Assembly: GCF_024398035.1 (NCBI RefSeq)
Contig: NZ_CP073748.1
Coordinates: 1,587,520-1,651,519 of the forward strand
Source: Kordiimonas sp. SCSIO 12603
GTDB lineage: Bacteria; Pseudomonadota; Alphaproteobacteria; Sphingomonadales; Kordiimonadaceae
Length of the DNA stretch: 64,000 nt
Reading direction: 5' to 3'
A program made the position numbers and the translations under genes. Numbering within the stretch: the first letter of the stretch is position 1; every line of letters begins with the position of its first letter. Positions 35,245 to 45,252 of the stretch are shown here, piece by piece. The notes under the pieces are model-generated. The model was not told the DNA's origin. It saw only the letters and a list, made by a program, of their open reading frames with translations, and searched no databases.

Positions 35245-35750
35245 TGGATATCGCACTTGCTCTTTCTGAAGGTAGGCGAGGGGCTATTGCCCGAGCAAGC
35301 GATGTTGCGCACCATATAAGAGATAATCCGGAAGAATTTAGAACGTTTGTAACGCTTTTATCCAGCGAGGATGAAGTGATTGTTTCCCATGCCTCGCATG
35401 CTCTGCAAACTTTGGGGAAAATAGCACCTGATCTGGTTAGCGGTTGCTCTTCAGAAATTGCAGTAAAGCTTATTGAAAATAGCCAATGGGAACTTACCGA
35501 AGCTTTTTCAAAGATACTTTCCATACTCACCTTGAATGAAAAGGAAACAGAGGCTGTTTTTGATACACTTTTTGAGCGGTTCGAAACAGGAAAGGGTAGC
35601 TTGCTCCGAACATGGGCGCTTCAAGCACTTTTTGATTTATCTGTGGTGCATCCACGGTTTGAGAGCCGAATTTCCAAAGCGCTCGGTATTGCTCTTGAGG
35701 CAGGCAGTAAAGCCATGCAGGCCAGAGCTAGAAAACTGCTTTCCCAATAA
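35244..35750 (+). CDS. HEAT-repeat-like protein of unknown function
   Basis: This is a 168-residue all-helical protein. About four repeats of 35-40 residues share a pattern such as VIVSHASHALQTLGKIAPDL and LLRTWALQALFDLSVVHPRF, typical of HEAT/ARM solenoids that serve as protein-binding scaffolds. No catalytic motif is visible. It is translationally coupled to the 104-residue protein upstream, and the two probably act together. Confidence 0.75.
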   Translation: MDIALALSEGRRGAIARASDVAHHIRDNPEEFRTFVTLLSSEDEVIVSHASHALQTLGKIAPDLVSGCSSEIAVKLIENSQWELTEAFSKILSILTLNEKETEAVFDTLFERFETGKGSLLRTWALQALFDLSVVHPRFESRISKALGIALEAGSKAMQARARKLLSQ

Positions 35751-35758
35751 TAAAGAAT

Positions 35759-35787
35759 GAGGCCCACACCTGGGGGGAGCGGGCCTC
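35759..35787. terminator. Hairpin between the HEAT-like gene and the repeat array
   Basis: A 7-bp perfect stem (GAGGCCC with GGGCCTC) has a 15-nt loop. T-runs are poor on both strands. It could end the convergent + unit and the trxB transcript. Confidence 0.5.
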
Positions 35788-35805
35788 AAAACCTGATACG
35801 GTTTA

Positions 35806-35954
35806 ACTCAAAACATAGTACTCGAAACAATTAACTCAGAACATCATACTCAAAACACGGGTACTCAGAACTAAACTACTCAAAACAAGTTACTCAGAAC
35901 AAAAACACTCGGAACACTATACTTCGAACAAACTCAATACTTGTACTCAGTACA
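35806..35954 (-). repeat. Eleven-copy degenerate 10-bp tandem repeat with 14-15 bp period
   Basis: The unit on the + strand is ACTCARAACA. Copies start at 35806, 35820, 35834, 35848, 35863, 35878, 35892, 35907, 35921, 35932 and 35945. The cores are well conserved and the 3-5 bp spacers are not. In the trxB mRNA sense the unit reads TGTTYTGAGT. The array fills the trxB 3' region right up to its stop codon. No reading frame explains it. Confidence 0.85.
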
Positions 35955-35959
35955 AATTC

Positions 35960-36928
<969 letters not shown>

Positions 36929-37118
36929 CTAATCATTCCTTAGTCTCGCGCTCATGCTGCGCATTATTCCTCGGCAATTAGCCTGCCAATTTCTTGGGGC
37001 AATTTCTTGAGCATGTACATAATGCCTGAAATCGCACTTGCCAATGCATAACACGCAAGATCACGATGGATTGTTTCGATATTTATAATCGAAAAAGCTG
37101 AATATTAGGTGAAGAGAC

Positions 37119-37391
37119 CTATTCCTGCTTGCCCAGCATCAATGTGAACAGGATCACAAAGTATAGCGGCAGCAGTACATAAGCGCCGCCTACAACACCC
37201 ATTAGGCCCCACTGAATACCAGCCATGATCCACAGCATAGCAACGTTAATTAGGAAGCCGATGAACATACCTTCGCCGCCTTCTTTAACTTCACGCACCA
37301 TAGGGCCGAGAATAGGGATAAGGAAAAACAGCTTTTGGAATAGAAGACCAAGATCCAGTTTGTTTTCTGGTTTTAGAGCAATATCAGACAT
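37119..37391 (-). CDS. Small membrane protein of unknown function
   Basis: This 90-residue protein has two hydrophobic helices (about 44-62 and 66-86) after an amphipathic N-terminal part (LFFLIPILGPMVREVKEG). It has no known motif. The ATG follows a GAGGTACTCCCC ribosome context. It lies 190 bp upstream of trxB on the same strand, too far to assume one transcript. Confidence 0.7.
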   Translation of the reverse strand: MSDIALKPENKLDLGLLFQKLFFLIPILGPMVREVKEGGEGMFIGFLINVAMLWIMAGIQWGLMGVVGGAYVLLPLYFVILFTLMLGKQE

Positions 37392-37563
37392 GGGGAGTAC
37401 CTCACATAAACTTCAAACTTAATGTTTATGTATGTGTTTTGGTTGCCCTTGTAACTGTGGACAATTGTCGCAGGATTTAACCCTTTGATTTTGTACAGCA
37501 TTGTAGGTTTTTGGGCGTGAAGCCCTATTATGTCCTGCTACTATTTTGCTGAGAATCTAAGCG

Positions 37564-38097
37564 CTATTCGGGCAAGGGCGGCATTTTAGGTGTAGCGTTT
37601 GGTGTGCGTTCGTAGATAACTTCGCTTTTCTCACCCCAAACGCCGCGTAGCTTGAACTGTGTCCAGCTATACATCTGCCCGTTTCGGATGGAATAGCCGG
37701 CCCTGGTTTCCGTGGGGCCATCTTCTGTCGTGCCACGGATATATTCATGCACGATAATACTACCGTATGAACGCTCGGTGATGACACCGTCCGTATAAAA
37801 GCCACCGTTATTTACGTATCGGTATATAATCTGCTGGTCCACATTATCCCAGTGGATAAGGCTTTCACCTGCGTATGCTCCATCATTCACGCTGTGGATA
37901 ATACGAACAACCTTGCCGCCAAAGGCCCATTCCCACCGTGTTACATCAATGAAGCGCTTTCTGGGATCAGGTGTATCTGAAAGGGAGGTCCAGGTTCCAA
38001 TGAAAGGAATAAGACCCTTCAATTGCTCAAGAGGCTCTGCCGCGCGCACATTTGCGGAAACACATAACAAGATGAGCATGGAATAAATGAAACGCAA
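37564..38097 (-). CDS. Secreted lipocalin-like/DUF1579-like protein
   Basis: This 177-residue protein is read from the TTG at 38097, chosen because AGGAGG lies 5 bp upstream and it gives a clean signal peptide (cleavage after VRAA). The mature part begins LKGLIPFIGTWTS and continues with alternating beta strands (WEWAFGGKVVRIIHSVNDG, WTQFKLRGVWGEKSEVIYER), a pattern seen in DUF1579/lipocalin-like beta barrels. The function is unknown. A longer frame starting at 38154 lacks a plausible signal sequence. Confidence 0.7.
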   Translation of the reverse strand: MRFIYSMLILLCVSANVRAAEPLEQLKGLIPFIGTWTSLSDTPDPRKRFIDVTRWEWAFGGKVVRIIHSVNDGAYAGESLIHWDNVDQQIIYRYVNNGGFYTDGVITERSYGSIIVHEYIRGTTEDGPTETRAGYSIRNGQMYSWTQFKLRGVWGEKSEVIYERTPNATPKMPPLPE

Positions 38098-38265
38098 GAA
38101 AGCCTCCTCTTCATATGGCGGCAGAATAAGCAGGAATTTATGCGCTGCCAACATAGCTTTGATTATTTTTCAGATTTTATGGATGATCTTCATGTATGCT
38201 GACACTTTCTGGCGTTGATGTTTTTTACCTACTGCATTCCACGACTAATTATCAGAGAGGTAGAT

Positions 38266-38859
38266 ATGAAACTTTATTGGGCACCACAAACCAGATCGGC
38301 ACGTGCTTTATGGATGCTTGAGGAAATTGGGCAACCTTATGAGCGAGAGCTGATTGAGATTAAGGAAGGCACTGCTCGCCCTGATGCGTTGCTGGCTGCA
38401 AGCCCTATGGGCAAAGTTCCTGCACTTGTTGATGGAGAAGCAAGCCTTTCGGAATCAGCTGCTATCTGTCTCTATTTAGCTGATCGTTATAGTCTTGGTA
38501 ATCTGGCGCCTGCGCTGGATAGCGCTGAACGGGGCAAGTTTCTTTACTGGATGATGTATGTACCGGGTGTGATTGAGCCAGCTATGGCTGAAAAGTTTGG
38601 CGGCTGGGAAGCAAACAAATACTCTCACGGTTGGGGTGATTACGAGAGCATGATTGAAACGCTGGTATCAGCGTTAACAGGTAAAGAGTGGCTTGTTGGG
38701 GATAAATTTACCGCGGCTGATGTTATGATAGGTTCAACATGCTACTTTATGAAAAAATTTAACATTTTGCCTGATAATGATGTTTTAGATGCCTATGTGG
38801 CACGGTGTCTGGAGAGGCCAGCCTACCAGACTGCTTTAAAAATAGATGTGGCTGGCTAA
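38266..38859 (+). CDS. Glutathione S-transferase family protein
   Basis: This is a 197-residue cytoplasmic GST. The N-terminal thioredoxin-like domain has MKLYWAPQTRSARALWMLEEIG, with Ser in the usual catalytic region, the cis-Pro motif GKVPALVDGE and the glutathione-contact LSESAAICLYLADRY. The helical C-terminal domain includes FTAADVMIGSTCYFMKKF. The ATG at 38266 has GAGAGG upstream; the longer frame adds 17 unlikely residues. Substrates are unknown. The next gene follows 27 bp later. Confidence 0.93.
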   Translation: MKLYWAPQTRSARALWMLEEIGQPYERELIEIKEGTARPDALLAASPMGKVPALVDGEASLSESAAICLYLADRYSLGNLAPALDSAERGKFLYWMMYVPGVIEPAMAEKFGGWEANKYSHGWGDYESMIETLVSALTGKEWLVGDKFTAADVMIGSTCYFMKKFNILPDNDVLDAYVARCLERPAYQTALKIDVAG

Positions 38860-38886
38860 TGTGCTGAGCACTAAGGGTGAGGAAAT

Positions 38887-39696
38887 TTGTTCAGACGCTT
38901 ATTTGGTTTCATACTAGCTAGCGTTGTCTCTGTTTCTGCTTTTGCGGTGGAAAGAGGGACGATATCTTTATGTTCAGATGAGAACTTTTGGGCGCCATAT
39001 GCATTTTCTTATGACGGGAAGAGTAGCGGAACAAATATAGAGATCGCCAAAGAGGCTCTGAAACGGTTGGGCTACCGTGTTAAGGCTCAACCGCTTTCGT
39101 GGCAACGGTGTTTATCAGAAGCCCGAAAGGGTAATTACGATGTTATAGTTTCAGCTGCTTACAGGCCTGAGCGCGCTGCTGATTTTTATTACCCTCTTGG
39201 GGCTGAAGCTGGCGAGATTTCCCCATACCGTATTATTCAGGCCAGTTATGCGCTGGTTACCAGAAGAGGTTATGTTTGGGATGGTATAAGGGATAATTTG
39301 CCTCACCCTGTTGGTTTACCAAAAGGATATTCAAATGCCCTGGAGCTTGAGGAAACAGGGGTAAAGGCGGTTTATGCGGAGCGTTATAGCCAGCTGTTTC
39401 GCATGCTGCTGAGAGGGCGGTTAAATGGAATTATTGTTCTAGAACCTGCTGCAAGGATCTATCTCCTTGATGAAGATTACCGGAATAAACTCATTGTTCA
39501 GCCAGCTATTTACAGTTCAAAATCTTATTACCTGATTGTTTCGAAAAAGGGGAAACTTGCTTTAGAGCAGGCCAAGATGCTCTGGTCTGAGGTCAAATCG
39601 ATCCGCGAAGATAATGATGAAATGTATAATATTCAGGTGAAAGTACTTAAACAGCTCCGTAGGTGCCTGAGTGCTGCAAAAGATTGTAAACGGTAG
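38887..39696 (+). CDS. Orphan periplasmic solute-binding protein (family 3-like)
   Basis: This 269-residue protein starts at a TTG preceded by GGTGAGG and has a signal peptide (about 1-20). The family 3 binding-protein pattern is clear: WAPYAFSYDGKSSGTNIEIAKEALKRLGY, GNYDVIVSAAYRPERAADFYYP, and LLRGRLNGIIVLEP. No ABC components are nearby. It lies 27 bp after the GST gene on the same strand and may share its transcript. Confidence 0.82.
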   Translation: MFRRLFGFILASVVSVSAFAVERGTISLCSDENFWAPYAFSYDGKSSGTNIEIAKEALKRLGYRVKAQPLSWQRCLSEARKGNYDVIVSAAYRPERAADFYYPLGAEAGEISPYRIIQASYALVTRRGYVWDGIRDNLPHPVGLPKGYSNALELEETGVKAVYAERYSQLFRMLLRGRLNGIIVLEPAARIYLLDEDYRNKLIVQPAIYSSKSYYLIVSKKGKLALEQAKMLWSEVKSIREDNDEMYNIQVKVLKQLRRCLSAAKDCKR

Positions 39697-39741
39697 CTTT
39701 TTTGAGTTTGCATGTGGCCTGAGCTTGGCTATTGTTTGCAA

Positions 39742-40149
39742 ATGGAAAAGCAAGGGACCTATCAATTGGAAGATGAAAAAGCCATCGTGCCTGAGAAGCT
39801 ACGTTCTCAGTGTGGGATTGCTGCTGCCCTTGATTTGATTGGTGACCGGTGGACCCTACTTATCATTCGGGATTTAATGTTTCACGGCAGAAATACCTAT
39901 CAGGAAATTCAGAATGGGCCTGAACAGATATCAACGAGTACGCTTGCTGCTAAACTAAAAATGCTGGAAGAAAAAGGCCTGATCGGCAAAGAAATGTATC
40001 AGCAAAATCCGGTGCGGCACCGATATTATCTAACATCTGCTGGGAATAGATTAAGACCAGTATTACTGGCAATTGGAAAATGGGCAGATACAGAGGTTGA
40101 AGGTATTGGTCGCCAACCTCTATTTCCGCAAAATGATCAGGATGCCTGA
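39742..40149 (+). CDS. HxlR family transcriptional regulator
   Basis: This winged-HTH protein has about 135 residues. The HxlR signature is CGIAAALDLIGDRWTLLIIRDLMFHG, followed by the HTH STSTLAAKLKMLEEKGLI and the wing HRYYLTSAG. The cysteine at the start of the motif is the usual redox- or electrophile-sensing residue in the family. The start is uncertain: 39742 and 39712 are both in frame and neither has a good ribosome site. It may regulate the GST and binding-protein genes upstream. Confidence 0.9.
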   Translation: MEKQGTYQLEDEKAIVPEKLRSQCGIAAALDLIGDRWTLLIIRDLMFHGRNTYQEIQNGPEQISTSTLAAKLKMLEEKGLIGKEMYQQNPVRHRYYLTSAGNRLRPVLLAIGKWADTEVEGIGRQPLFPQNDQDA

Positions 40150-40152
40150 TTA

Positions 40153-40452
40153 TTATCCGGCTTTATGAATATCAAAGCTCAGGATTTTTAGCTCTTTTTT
40201 ATCCACCACACAGATAATGCTGGCTTCTTCACGGCTTTTGCCTTCAACCATTTTGATAAGCTCAAAACCGAAGTTGCGGTTTACCTTTGTTTTCTTATCA
40301 AGAAGGATGCGGCCCTTACCAAGCTTTGCACGTGTTTCTTTCATGCATACTTTAAGAGCTTTATCAGATTTGCCCGCAGCAAGTGCCGGAGCAGTAAAAG
40401 ATAGGGCTGTAAGCGCCGCTACAGACGCCGCCACTAGGGAGGTTTTTTTCAC
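40153..40452 (-). CDS. Small secreted protein of unknown function
   Basis: This 99-residue protein starts at a GTG with an AAAGGAC ribosome site and a clear signal peptide (ALSFTAPALAAG). The mature part is basic with two cysteines (KVCMKETRAKLGKG and SIICVVDKKEL) that could form a disulfide. The family is not recognised. A good minus-strand promoter lies upstream: TTGCAA, then TATATA after 16 bp, near 40525. The longer frame from 40494 is rejected for lack of a ribosome site. Confidence 0.72.
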   Translation of the reverse strand: MKKTSLVAASVAALTALSFTAPALAAGKSDKALKVCMKETRAKLGKGRILLDKKTKVNRNFGFELIKMVEGKSREEASIICVVDKKELKILSFDIHKAG

Positions 40453-40599
40453 AGTATTGTCCTTTAACAAACGGTCGCCTGAATACAGGCGCAAACTACA
40501 TTACGCTGCTATATAGACCGAGACTTCGGTTTTGCAAGTTACTTTGTTTTTAAAATACAAACTGCGCGGATTAGCCGCAGTTTGGAATGTATTTGCAGG

Positions 40600-40866
40600 C
40601 TATCTGTGCTTGTTTTTAACTTGGGTGCCACAGCGCGGACAATTTAAGTGACCAACCCTTACTTTCAGGCTGCCGAACAAACTAATACGGAAAATCTCAC
40701 CGCAGGAACGGCAGCGTCTCTGTGGTTTTTTCCAGATATGCACAAAGTAAAACGCGCCAAAAACCGCTACAGAAGCGATGGCTGCTGTTTCTGGAAGTGC
40801 TATCAATGCAATAGGTGCCATCATTAAAAAGATCGCTAAACCCAAAAATTTGTCTACGGTTGTCAT
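40600..40866 (-). CDS. Small membrane protein with zinc-ribbon cysteines
   Basis: This 88-residue protein starts at the ATG at 40866. Two hydrophobic helices (about 6-24 and 27-43) are followed by a cytoplasmic-side CRSCGE and CPRCGT pair, which together form a zinc-ribbon-like four-cysteine site. Its function is unknown, and small proteins like this may bind partner proteins at the membrane. It stands alone. The next 290 bp (to 41180) contain only AT-rich sequence without an obvious feature. Confidence 0.65.
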   Translation of the reverse strand: MTTVDKFLGLAIFLMMAPIALIALPETAAIASVAVFGAFYFVHIWKKPQRRCRSCGEIFRISLFGSLKVRVGHLNCPRCGTQVKNKHR

Positions 40867-41180
40867 CTTACACTCAATACGTATGCACAAGTATGATTCA
40901 TGTTTGCCTGAATTTACCCTGAGCCCGAGTACAACTGATAAGCCTGAAAACGTTAAATGTCTATTAACGGAATTGAGAGATTTGAGGGTTTTTCATATTT
41001 ATTTTCAGGGTCATGCCTAAAAGTACGAAAAATCACCTATCTATTTAGAAATTAAATAAACTTTTGTGAAATTTAATGAGTTTTTTGCTATATTTTTACG
41101 CTGAGAAATTGCTGTTTGCGAGCGGGTTTTGCATGTGTCATTTAACGTGAAGTAAAAAATGAAATATAGGCTTCAGTCTC

Positions 41181-42950
41181 CTAAAGCATGTTCCAGATAA
41201 TATTCACTGCAGCCTTAAAAGAATTCTGGTTAAAGAGCCGCCACTCTGTTGGTTGACCACGCAGCCATGTTTGAATGATCTTGATATTTTCCAGATCAGC
41301 ATCTCTGGTGGTAAGTGGGTTATCGGAAAGAATAACAAAATCAGCAGATTTCCCGGCAGTGATAGAGCCAGTCTCATGTTCAAGGCCTAACTGCCATGCA
41401 GCATCTATTGTCATTGCTTTCAGAGCTTCTTCAGGGGTGAGGGCTTCAGGCGTTGCCATAGGCTGACTTCCGGTGCGGCTCAGGCGCTGGCGTGCTGTAC
41501 GCATTACCCTTAGTGAACCAATCGGGCTAGCGGGGTTGTCTGTATGCACAGAGATTTTTTGCCCCGTGTTTAATGCGGTTTTCAAAGGCATGTACCGGTT
41601 AACACGCTCCTGGCCTACTAAATCACCTAAAGCGTGACCATAGAAATACACATGATCCACAAAGAAACTTGTGGTCATACCCAGGGAATGAGCTCGCTCT
41701 AATTGCTCCTTGGAAATGAGGGCACCGTGTTCAAGCCGGTGGCGGTGATCAATGCGAGGATTAATCTTGAGTGCAGCTTCAGCAGCATCAAGGACGCGTT
41801 TCACAGCACGTTCGCCCTGCACATGAACGGCAACCTGATATCCTTGATCATGATATTTTTGAAAAAGAGCTTCAAAGTTATCCTGATCATAATTCAGCGC
41901 AGCCAGGTGGTTATGGCCAAGATGCAGGCGTTCTTTGACCAATTTAGTGTTTTCATAGGGCTCTTCAAAAGCAGCACCACCCGCGAAAGGGGAGCCATCC
42001 ATCCAGAATTTTACACCAATCACTCCGCCTTGTTCCGAATTATCATCGGGTTTGCTGGTTTCTGGTAGCTGGTTTGGAAGGGCATAAATAACAGAACGAA
42101 CAGGTGCATTGTCCATTTGTGTAACAGCTTGATAATCACCAAGTGGGTCATCGCTTTGAATAACAATACCCATGGCCCCCAGCGTGGTGTAACCAGCTTG
42201 AGCATACTTGGGAAACTGTGTCGCAAGAAGATACCTGTAAGCACCTTCAGGTGGTTTTGGGATAGCATTCATCAGAACACCAATCGCGCCCACTTCGCGT
42301 ACGGTGCCTGTAAGCTCACCGTTTTTATCTTTCATGAACTCGGAGCCTTGGGGCGCCTCTGTATCCTTTGTGATGCCAGCAGCTTCAAGCGCGAGCGAGT
42401 TTGCATAGGCATCATGCATCATCTGCGTGAGGATCACCATCGGCATATCGGGGGAAAGCGCGTCCAGTTCTTCGAGGGTAGGCGCATGGAGGTCAGGTAA
42501 CATCACAGGATCCCAACCGTAGGCAACCACCCAACCGTTATTACCGCCCTCAGCAACGCCTGCTTTAAGGCTTTCTATCACCTCAGCACGGTTTTTATTC
42601 GTGAAACCTGATACATCGGTAACGGCCCCAAGCGTGGCAGCAGACATTGGGTGTGTGTGGGGCTCAATAAAACCTGGCAGCATGGTTTGGCCGTTAAGAT
42701 CAACTACCTCAACATCATCCGTTGCCAGCGCACGGGCAGCGGCTTCTGTGGTGGCTGAGATAATTCTGCCGTCTCTAACGAGTACAGCTTCTGCGGTTGG
42801 GTTCTTGTCATCCATGGTGACAATTGTACCGCCCACAAAGAGTGTTTCTTTGCTTGCATGAGGAGGCTGTATCCAGAAACAAAAAACGAGAAATGAAAGC
42901 GCCAGCACCACAAAAATAGCTGTGATAATAGGTAGTTTCCGTTTTTGCAT
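41181..42950 (-). CDS. YtcJ-like amidohydrolase with N-terminal membrane anchor
   Basis: This 589-residue enzyme belongs to the metal-dependent hydrolase (YtcJ/AepA-like) group. One N-terminal helix (about 8-26) anchors or exports it. The fold markers are the FVGGTIVTMDDKNPTAEAVLVRDGRI beta domain, FIEPHTHPMSAA (HxH), VAVHVQGERAV, HRLEHGALIS, and SVHTDNPASPIGSL (Asp). Homologues act on N-substituted formamides or similar amides, so the true substrate is unknown. It is the third extracytoplasmic amidohydrolase in the window. Confidence 0.9.
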   Translation of the reverse strand: MQKRKLPIITAIFVVLALSFLVFCFWIQPPHASKETLFVGGTIVTMDDKNPTAEAVLVRDGRIISATTEAAARALATDDVEVVDLNGQTMLPGFIEPHTHPMSAATLGAVTDVSGFTNKNRAEVIESLKAGVAEGGNNGWVVAYGWDPVMLPDLHAPTLEELDALSPDMPMVILTQMMHDAYANSLALEAAGITKDTEAPQGSEFMKDKNGELTGTVREVGAIGVLMNAIPKPPEGAYRYLLATQFPKYAQAGYTTLGAMGIVIQSDDPLGDYQAVTQMDNAPVRSVIYALPNQLPETSKPDDNSEQGGVIGVKFWMDGSPFAGGAAFEEPYENTKLVKERLHLGHNHLAALNYDQDNFEALFQKYHDQGYQVAVHVQGERAVKRVLDAAEAALKINPRIDHRHRLEHGALISKEQLERAHSLGMTTSFFVDHVYFYGHALGDLVGQERVNRYMPLKTALNTGQKISVHTDNPASPIGSLRVMRTARQRLSRTGSQPMATPEALTPEEALKAMTIDAAWQLGLEHETGSITAGKSADFVILSDNPLTTRDADLENIKIIQTWLRGQPTEWRLFNQNSFKAAVNIIWNML

Positions 42951-43064
42951 CTCAGGCTCCCCGTTATTCCCCGAAATGACAATAGTCTGAATTTTGCTCA
43001 GGTAAAGGGTTTCTTGCTATTTCGCTAATGGCTTTCTAAGCTGCCGCTTAAAAGGGGAGAAATT

Positions 43065-43637
43065 ATGAAAAACCTAGTTTTATCAGGTATGTTACTAGCC
43101 GGCTTTGCAGCGCCAGCGCAGGCAGAGGGCGTGTTTGAAACACTGCAAGCAAATTGCGGGAAAGCCTTCAAAGGCGAAGTTGCACGCGGCGCGCAGGATG
43201 ATGCATGGCGCAAAGCCACGATTATCATGCATGTGCGTGAATGCTCTGATAAGCAGATTAAAGTGCCTCTTCATGTGGATGATAACCATTCACGGGTGTG
43301 GATTATTCGCCGCACGGAAGATGGGGTACGCCTGAAGCATGATCACCGGCATGAAAATGGCCATTCAGATACCGTTACCATGTATGGCGGCGATAGCCGT
43401 GAAGGTGATGGCGGTGCGGGAGACGATGAAATTGCCTTCCCGGTGGATGCTGAAAGCATTGCGATGTTCAAAGCGAATAAGCTGGAAGCAGCGGTTACCA
43501 ATGTGTGGCACATTGCGGTGAAAGACGGCAAATTTTCATACCGCCTCACCCGCCCGAACAGGGATTTTATGATTGAGTTTGATCTTTCAAAACCTGTTGC
43601 AACACCACCAGACGCTTGGGATTTGGTTGGGCACTAG
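43065..43637 (+). CDS. Secreted protein of unknown function
   Basis: This 190-residue protein has a signal peptide (about 1-20, PAQAEG). It has a Cys pair (QANCGKAFKGE and HVRECSDKQI) and a beta-rich body including SRVWIIRRTEDGVRLKHDHRHENG. A Gly/Asp-rich loop (GGDSREGDGGAGDDE) could bind a cation. I recall similar uncharacterised proteins in alphaproteobacteria but no function. The ATG follows AAAAGGGGAGA. It is divergent from the YtcJ-like gene. Confidence 0.75.
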   Translation: MKNLVLSGMLLAGFAAPAQAEGVFETLQANCGKAFKGEVARGAQDDAWRKATIIMHVRECSDKQIKVPLHVDDNHSRVWIIRRTEDGVRLKHDHRHENGHSDTVTMYGGDSREGDGGAGDDEIAFPVDAESIAMFKANKLEAAVTNVWHIAVKDGKFSYRLTRPNRDFMIEFDLSKPVATPPDAWDLVGH

Positions 43638-43678
43638 TAGTTTTGCGTTAGCTGACTATATAGGCCTGCCAATTCCTG

Positions 43679-44737
43679 TTAATCTTTCTTTAAAAAGGCT
43701 TCAATCCGGAAGGCTACGAAATAATCAGTGATGGCTGTGTATAATCCGTACAGTATGACCAGTGCTATAAGTATAGCGCCATAATCCCCGTTCCCGAGGG
43801 TTAGCTGTTCTATATCTAATTTCAGATACGCAAGTAAGGCACCGGTTAAAGCTAGGATAGTTAACCCTATTATTCTGGCCTTTTTAAAGCTCTCTCGGAA
43901 TAGAGCTTCCTGAGCAGCAGGTAATTGAAGCATCTGAAATAATGCGGGTACAGCAAATTGAAGCCGATAGGCTGAATAAACCGCCGCAATGCCGGATAAT
44001 ATAAACATAAGAACCAGAAAATTAACCTGCGCAAATAAGAGGTATGAAGGTAATGCTATGAACAACGCGGCAATTTTGATGCTCGTACGTTTCTTTATTG
44101 TTTTCAGATGATCTTGTACTTCCTGAGATTGAATTGTGGAGTATTCAATTTCATTCTCTGTGTCTTCATCATCAAACATGCGAAGTGGTTTATGGTTCCA
44201 AACCAAATAGGCTGATGGACAGAGGTTTATAAGAGCAAGATAGATAAGCAAGCTTTTGGCGATAGAGATCGAGTTAATGGAACCATCCAGTTTTGTAGCG
44301 ATAGAACCGAAACCTACGATTGCTAGCATAATCGCCATCTTATAGGCAAAAGCATACGCTTTGAGCCTCAGTAGTTGCTCCCGCTCATCTAGTACTAACT
44401 CTGCTTCCCTGTTCGCGAAGAAGTTATTTACAAAAAGCTTTTGTTTTTTTCGGCTTTCAGATTGCAACAAGGTATCGCTGCCGATTAAGCGAACTTCTTT
44501 TGGCGCAATAAATGGTAGTATGATGGCTAAAGCAAATAAACTGTAAAACAGGATCATCCAAAAAGAATAAGGATTGATTTCCATGTCTGGTCTAGAAAGT
44601 AATACACCGAGTATAAAAGAACTTATCGGGAGTGCGACAAATACTAAGATTGCACCTCTTTTCCACCATACAAAATGTGAAGGTATTGGCCCGTATTTGC
44701 TTCGGAACATCGGGTTTTGAATTGCTTGAGTTTTCAT
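43679..44737 (-). CDS. Polytopic membrane protein C of the DERE operon
   Basis: This 352-residue protein has about eight hydrophobic helices. The first half matches its two upstream neighbours: two helices, a cytoplasmic DEREQLLRLKAYAFAYK motif (about 116-132), two helices, and a PSAYLVWNHKP segment. The second half adds about four more helices and looks like an extra or duplicated module. Its start overlaps the preceding gene by 4 bp (ATGA). No enzyme motif is visible. It is the last gene of a four-gene operon led by an XRE regulator. Confidence 0.75.
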   Translation of the reverse strand: MKTQAIQNPMFRSKYGPIPSHFVWWKRGAILVFVALPISSFILGVLLSRPDMEINPYSFWMILFYSLFALAIILPFIAPKEVRLIGSDTLLQSESRKKQKLFVNNFFANREAELVLDEREQLLRLKAYAFAYKMAIMLAIVGFGSIATKLDGSINSISIAKSLLIYLALINLCPSAYLVWNHKPLRMFDDEDTENEIEYSTIQSQEVQDHLKTIKKRTSIKIAALFIALPSYLLFAQVNFLVLMFILSGIAAVYSAYRLQFAVPALFQMLQLPAAQEALFRESFKKARIIGLTILALTGALLAYLKLDIEQLTLGNGDYGAILIALVILYGLYTAITDYFVAFRIEAFLKKD

Positions 44738-45216
44738 GATGTTGCGCTCGTTGTTTTCAGGTGTTTATCGGTGCCCAGCGGTTTTAATGTCCATGCAGCA
44801 TACAAGAGCGGTAGCCCTGAATGAATTTGGGCAAAGCCAATAAGGGTGAAGAGATAACCCATAAATTCCGTTGGCAGCGGGAGAGGGAAGGCCAAGAACT
44901 TTGAGGCACAAATATAGAGTAACCCCATTCCATATATGACGATCGTAAAATGGCTGGCGAAACTATGTGCCTTGAGTGAAAGCTGTGTTTCTCTTTCATC
45001 TTTTGAAGCGTAATCGCTCGTTACTATCTTAATTGGGCGAGGAATATAAAAGGCAGAAAGGCCGTAGAGTAGCCAGAAAACAAAACCTATATATGCTAGC
45101 CATATAATTTCGTTGCCGAGCATCAGCCATGCTCCAATAGGCATGAAGAACGTGCGTGCGACGGTGAAGAATTTCGCAACAAGAACATTCCAGTCGTGTG
45201 ATTGTTGATCTGTCAT
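44734..45216 (-). CDS. Four-helix membrane protein B of the DERE operon
   Basis: This is a 160-residue protein with four hydrophobic helices. A DERETQLSLKAHSFASH motif sits between helices 2 and 3, and a GLPLLYAAWTLKP motif follows helix 4. Both are shared with the genes on either side, so the three are diverged paralogues. It resembles DUF2178-type membrane proteins in carrying a DERE signature. It is coupled to protein C by a 4-bp overlap. Confidence 0.75.
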   Translation of the reverse strand: MTDQQSHDWNVLVAKFFTVARTFFMPIGAWLMLGNEIIWLAYIGFVFWLLYGLSAFYIPRPIKIVTSDYASKDERETQLSLKAHSFASHFTIVIYGMGLLYICASKFLAFPLPLPTEFMGYLFTLIGFAQIHSGLPLLYAAWTLKPLGTDKHLKTTSATS

Positions 45217-45252
45217 ATCCGAAGGGTCCTCTGGTAAGAAATTCTGCGATTA

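Noticed and set aside
35806-35954. CRISPR array interpretation of the repeats next to trxB
   Set aside because: Units are 10 bp with 3-5 bp spacers and vary among copies. CRISPR repeats are longer and near-identical, with spacers of 30 bp or more, and no cas gene is present.
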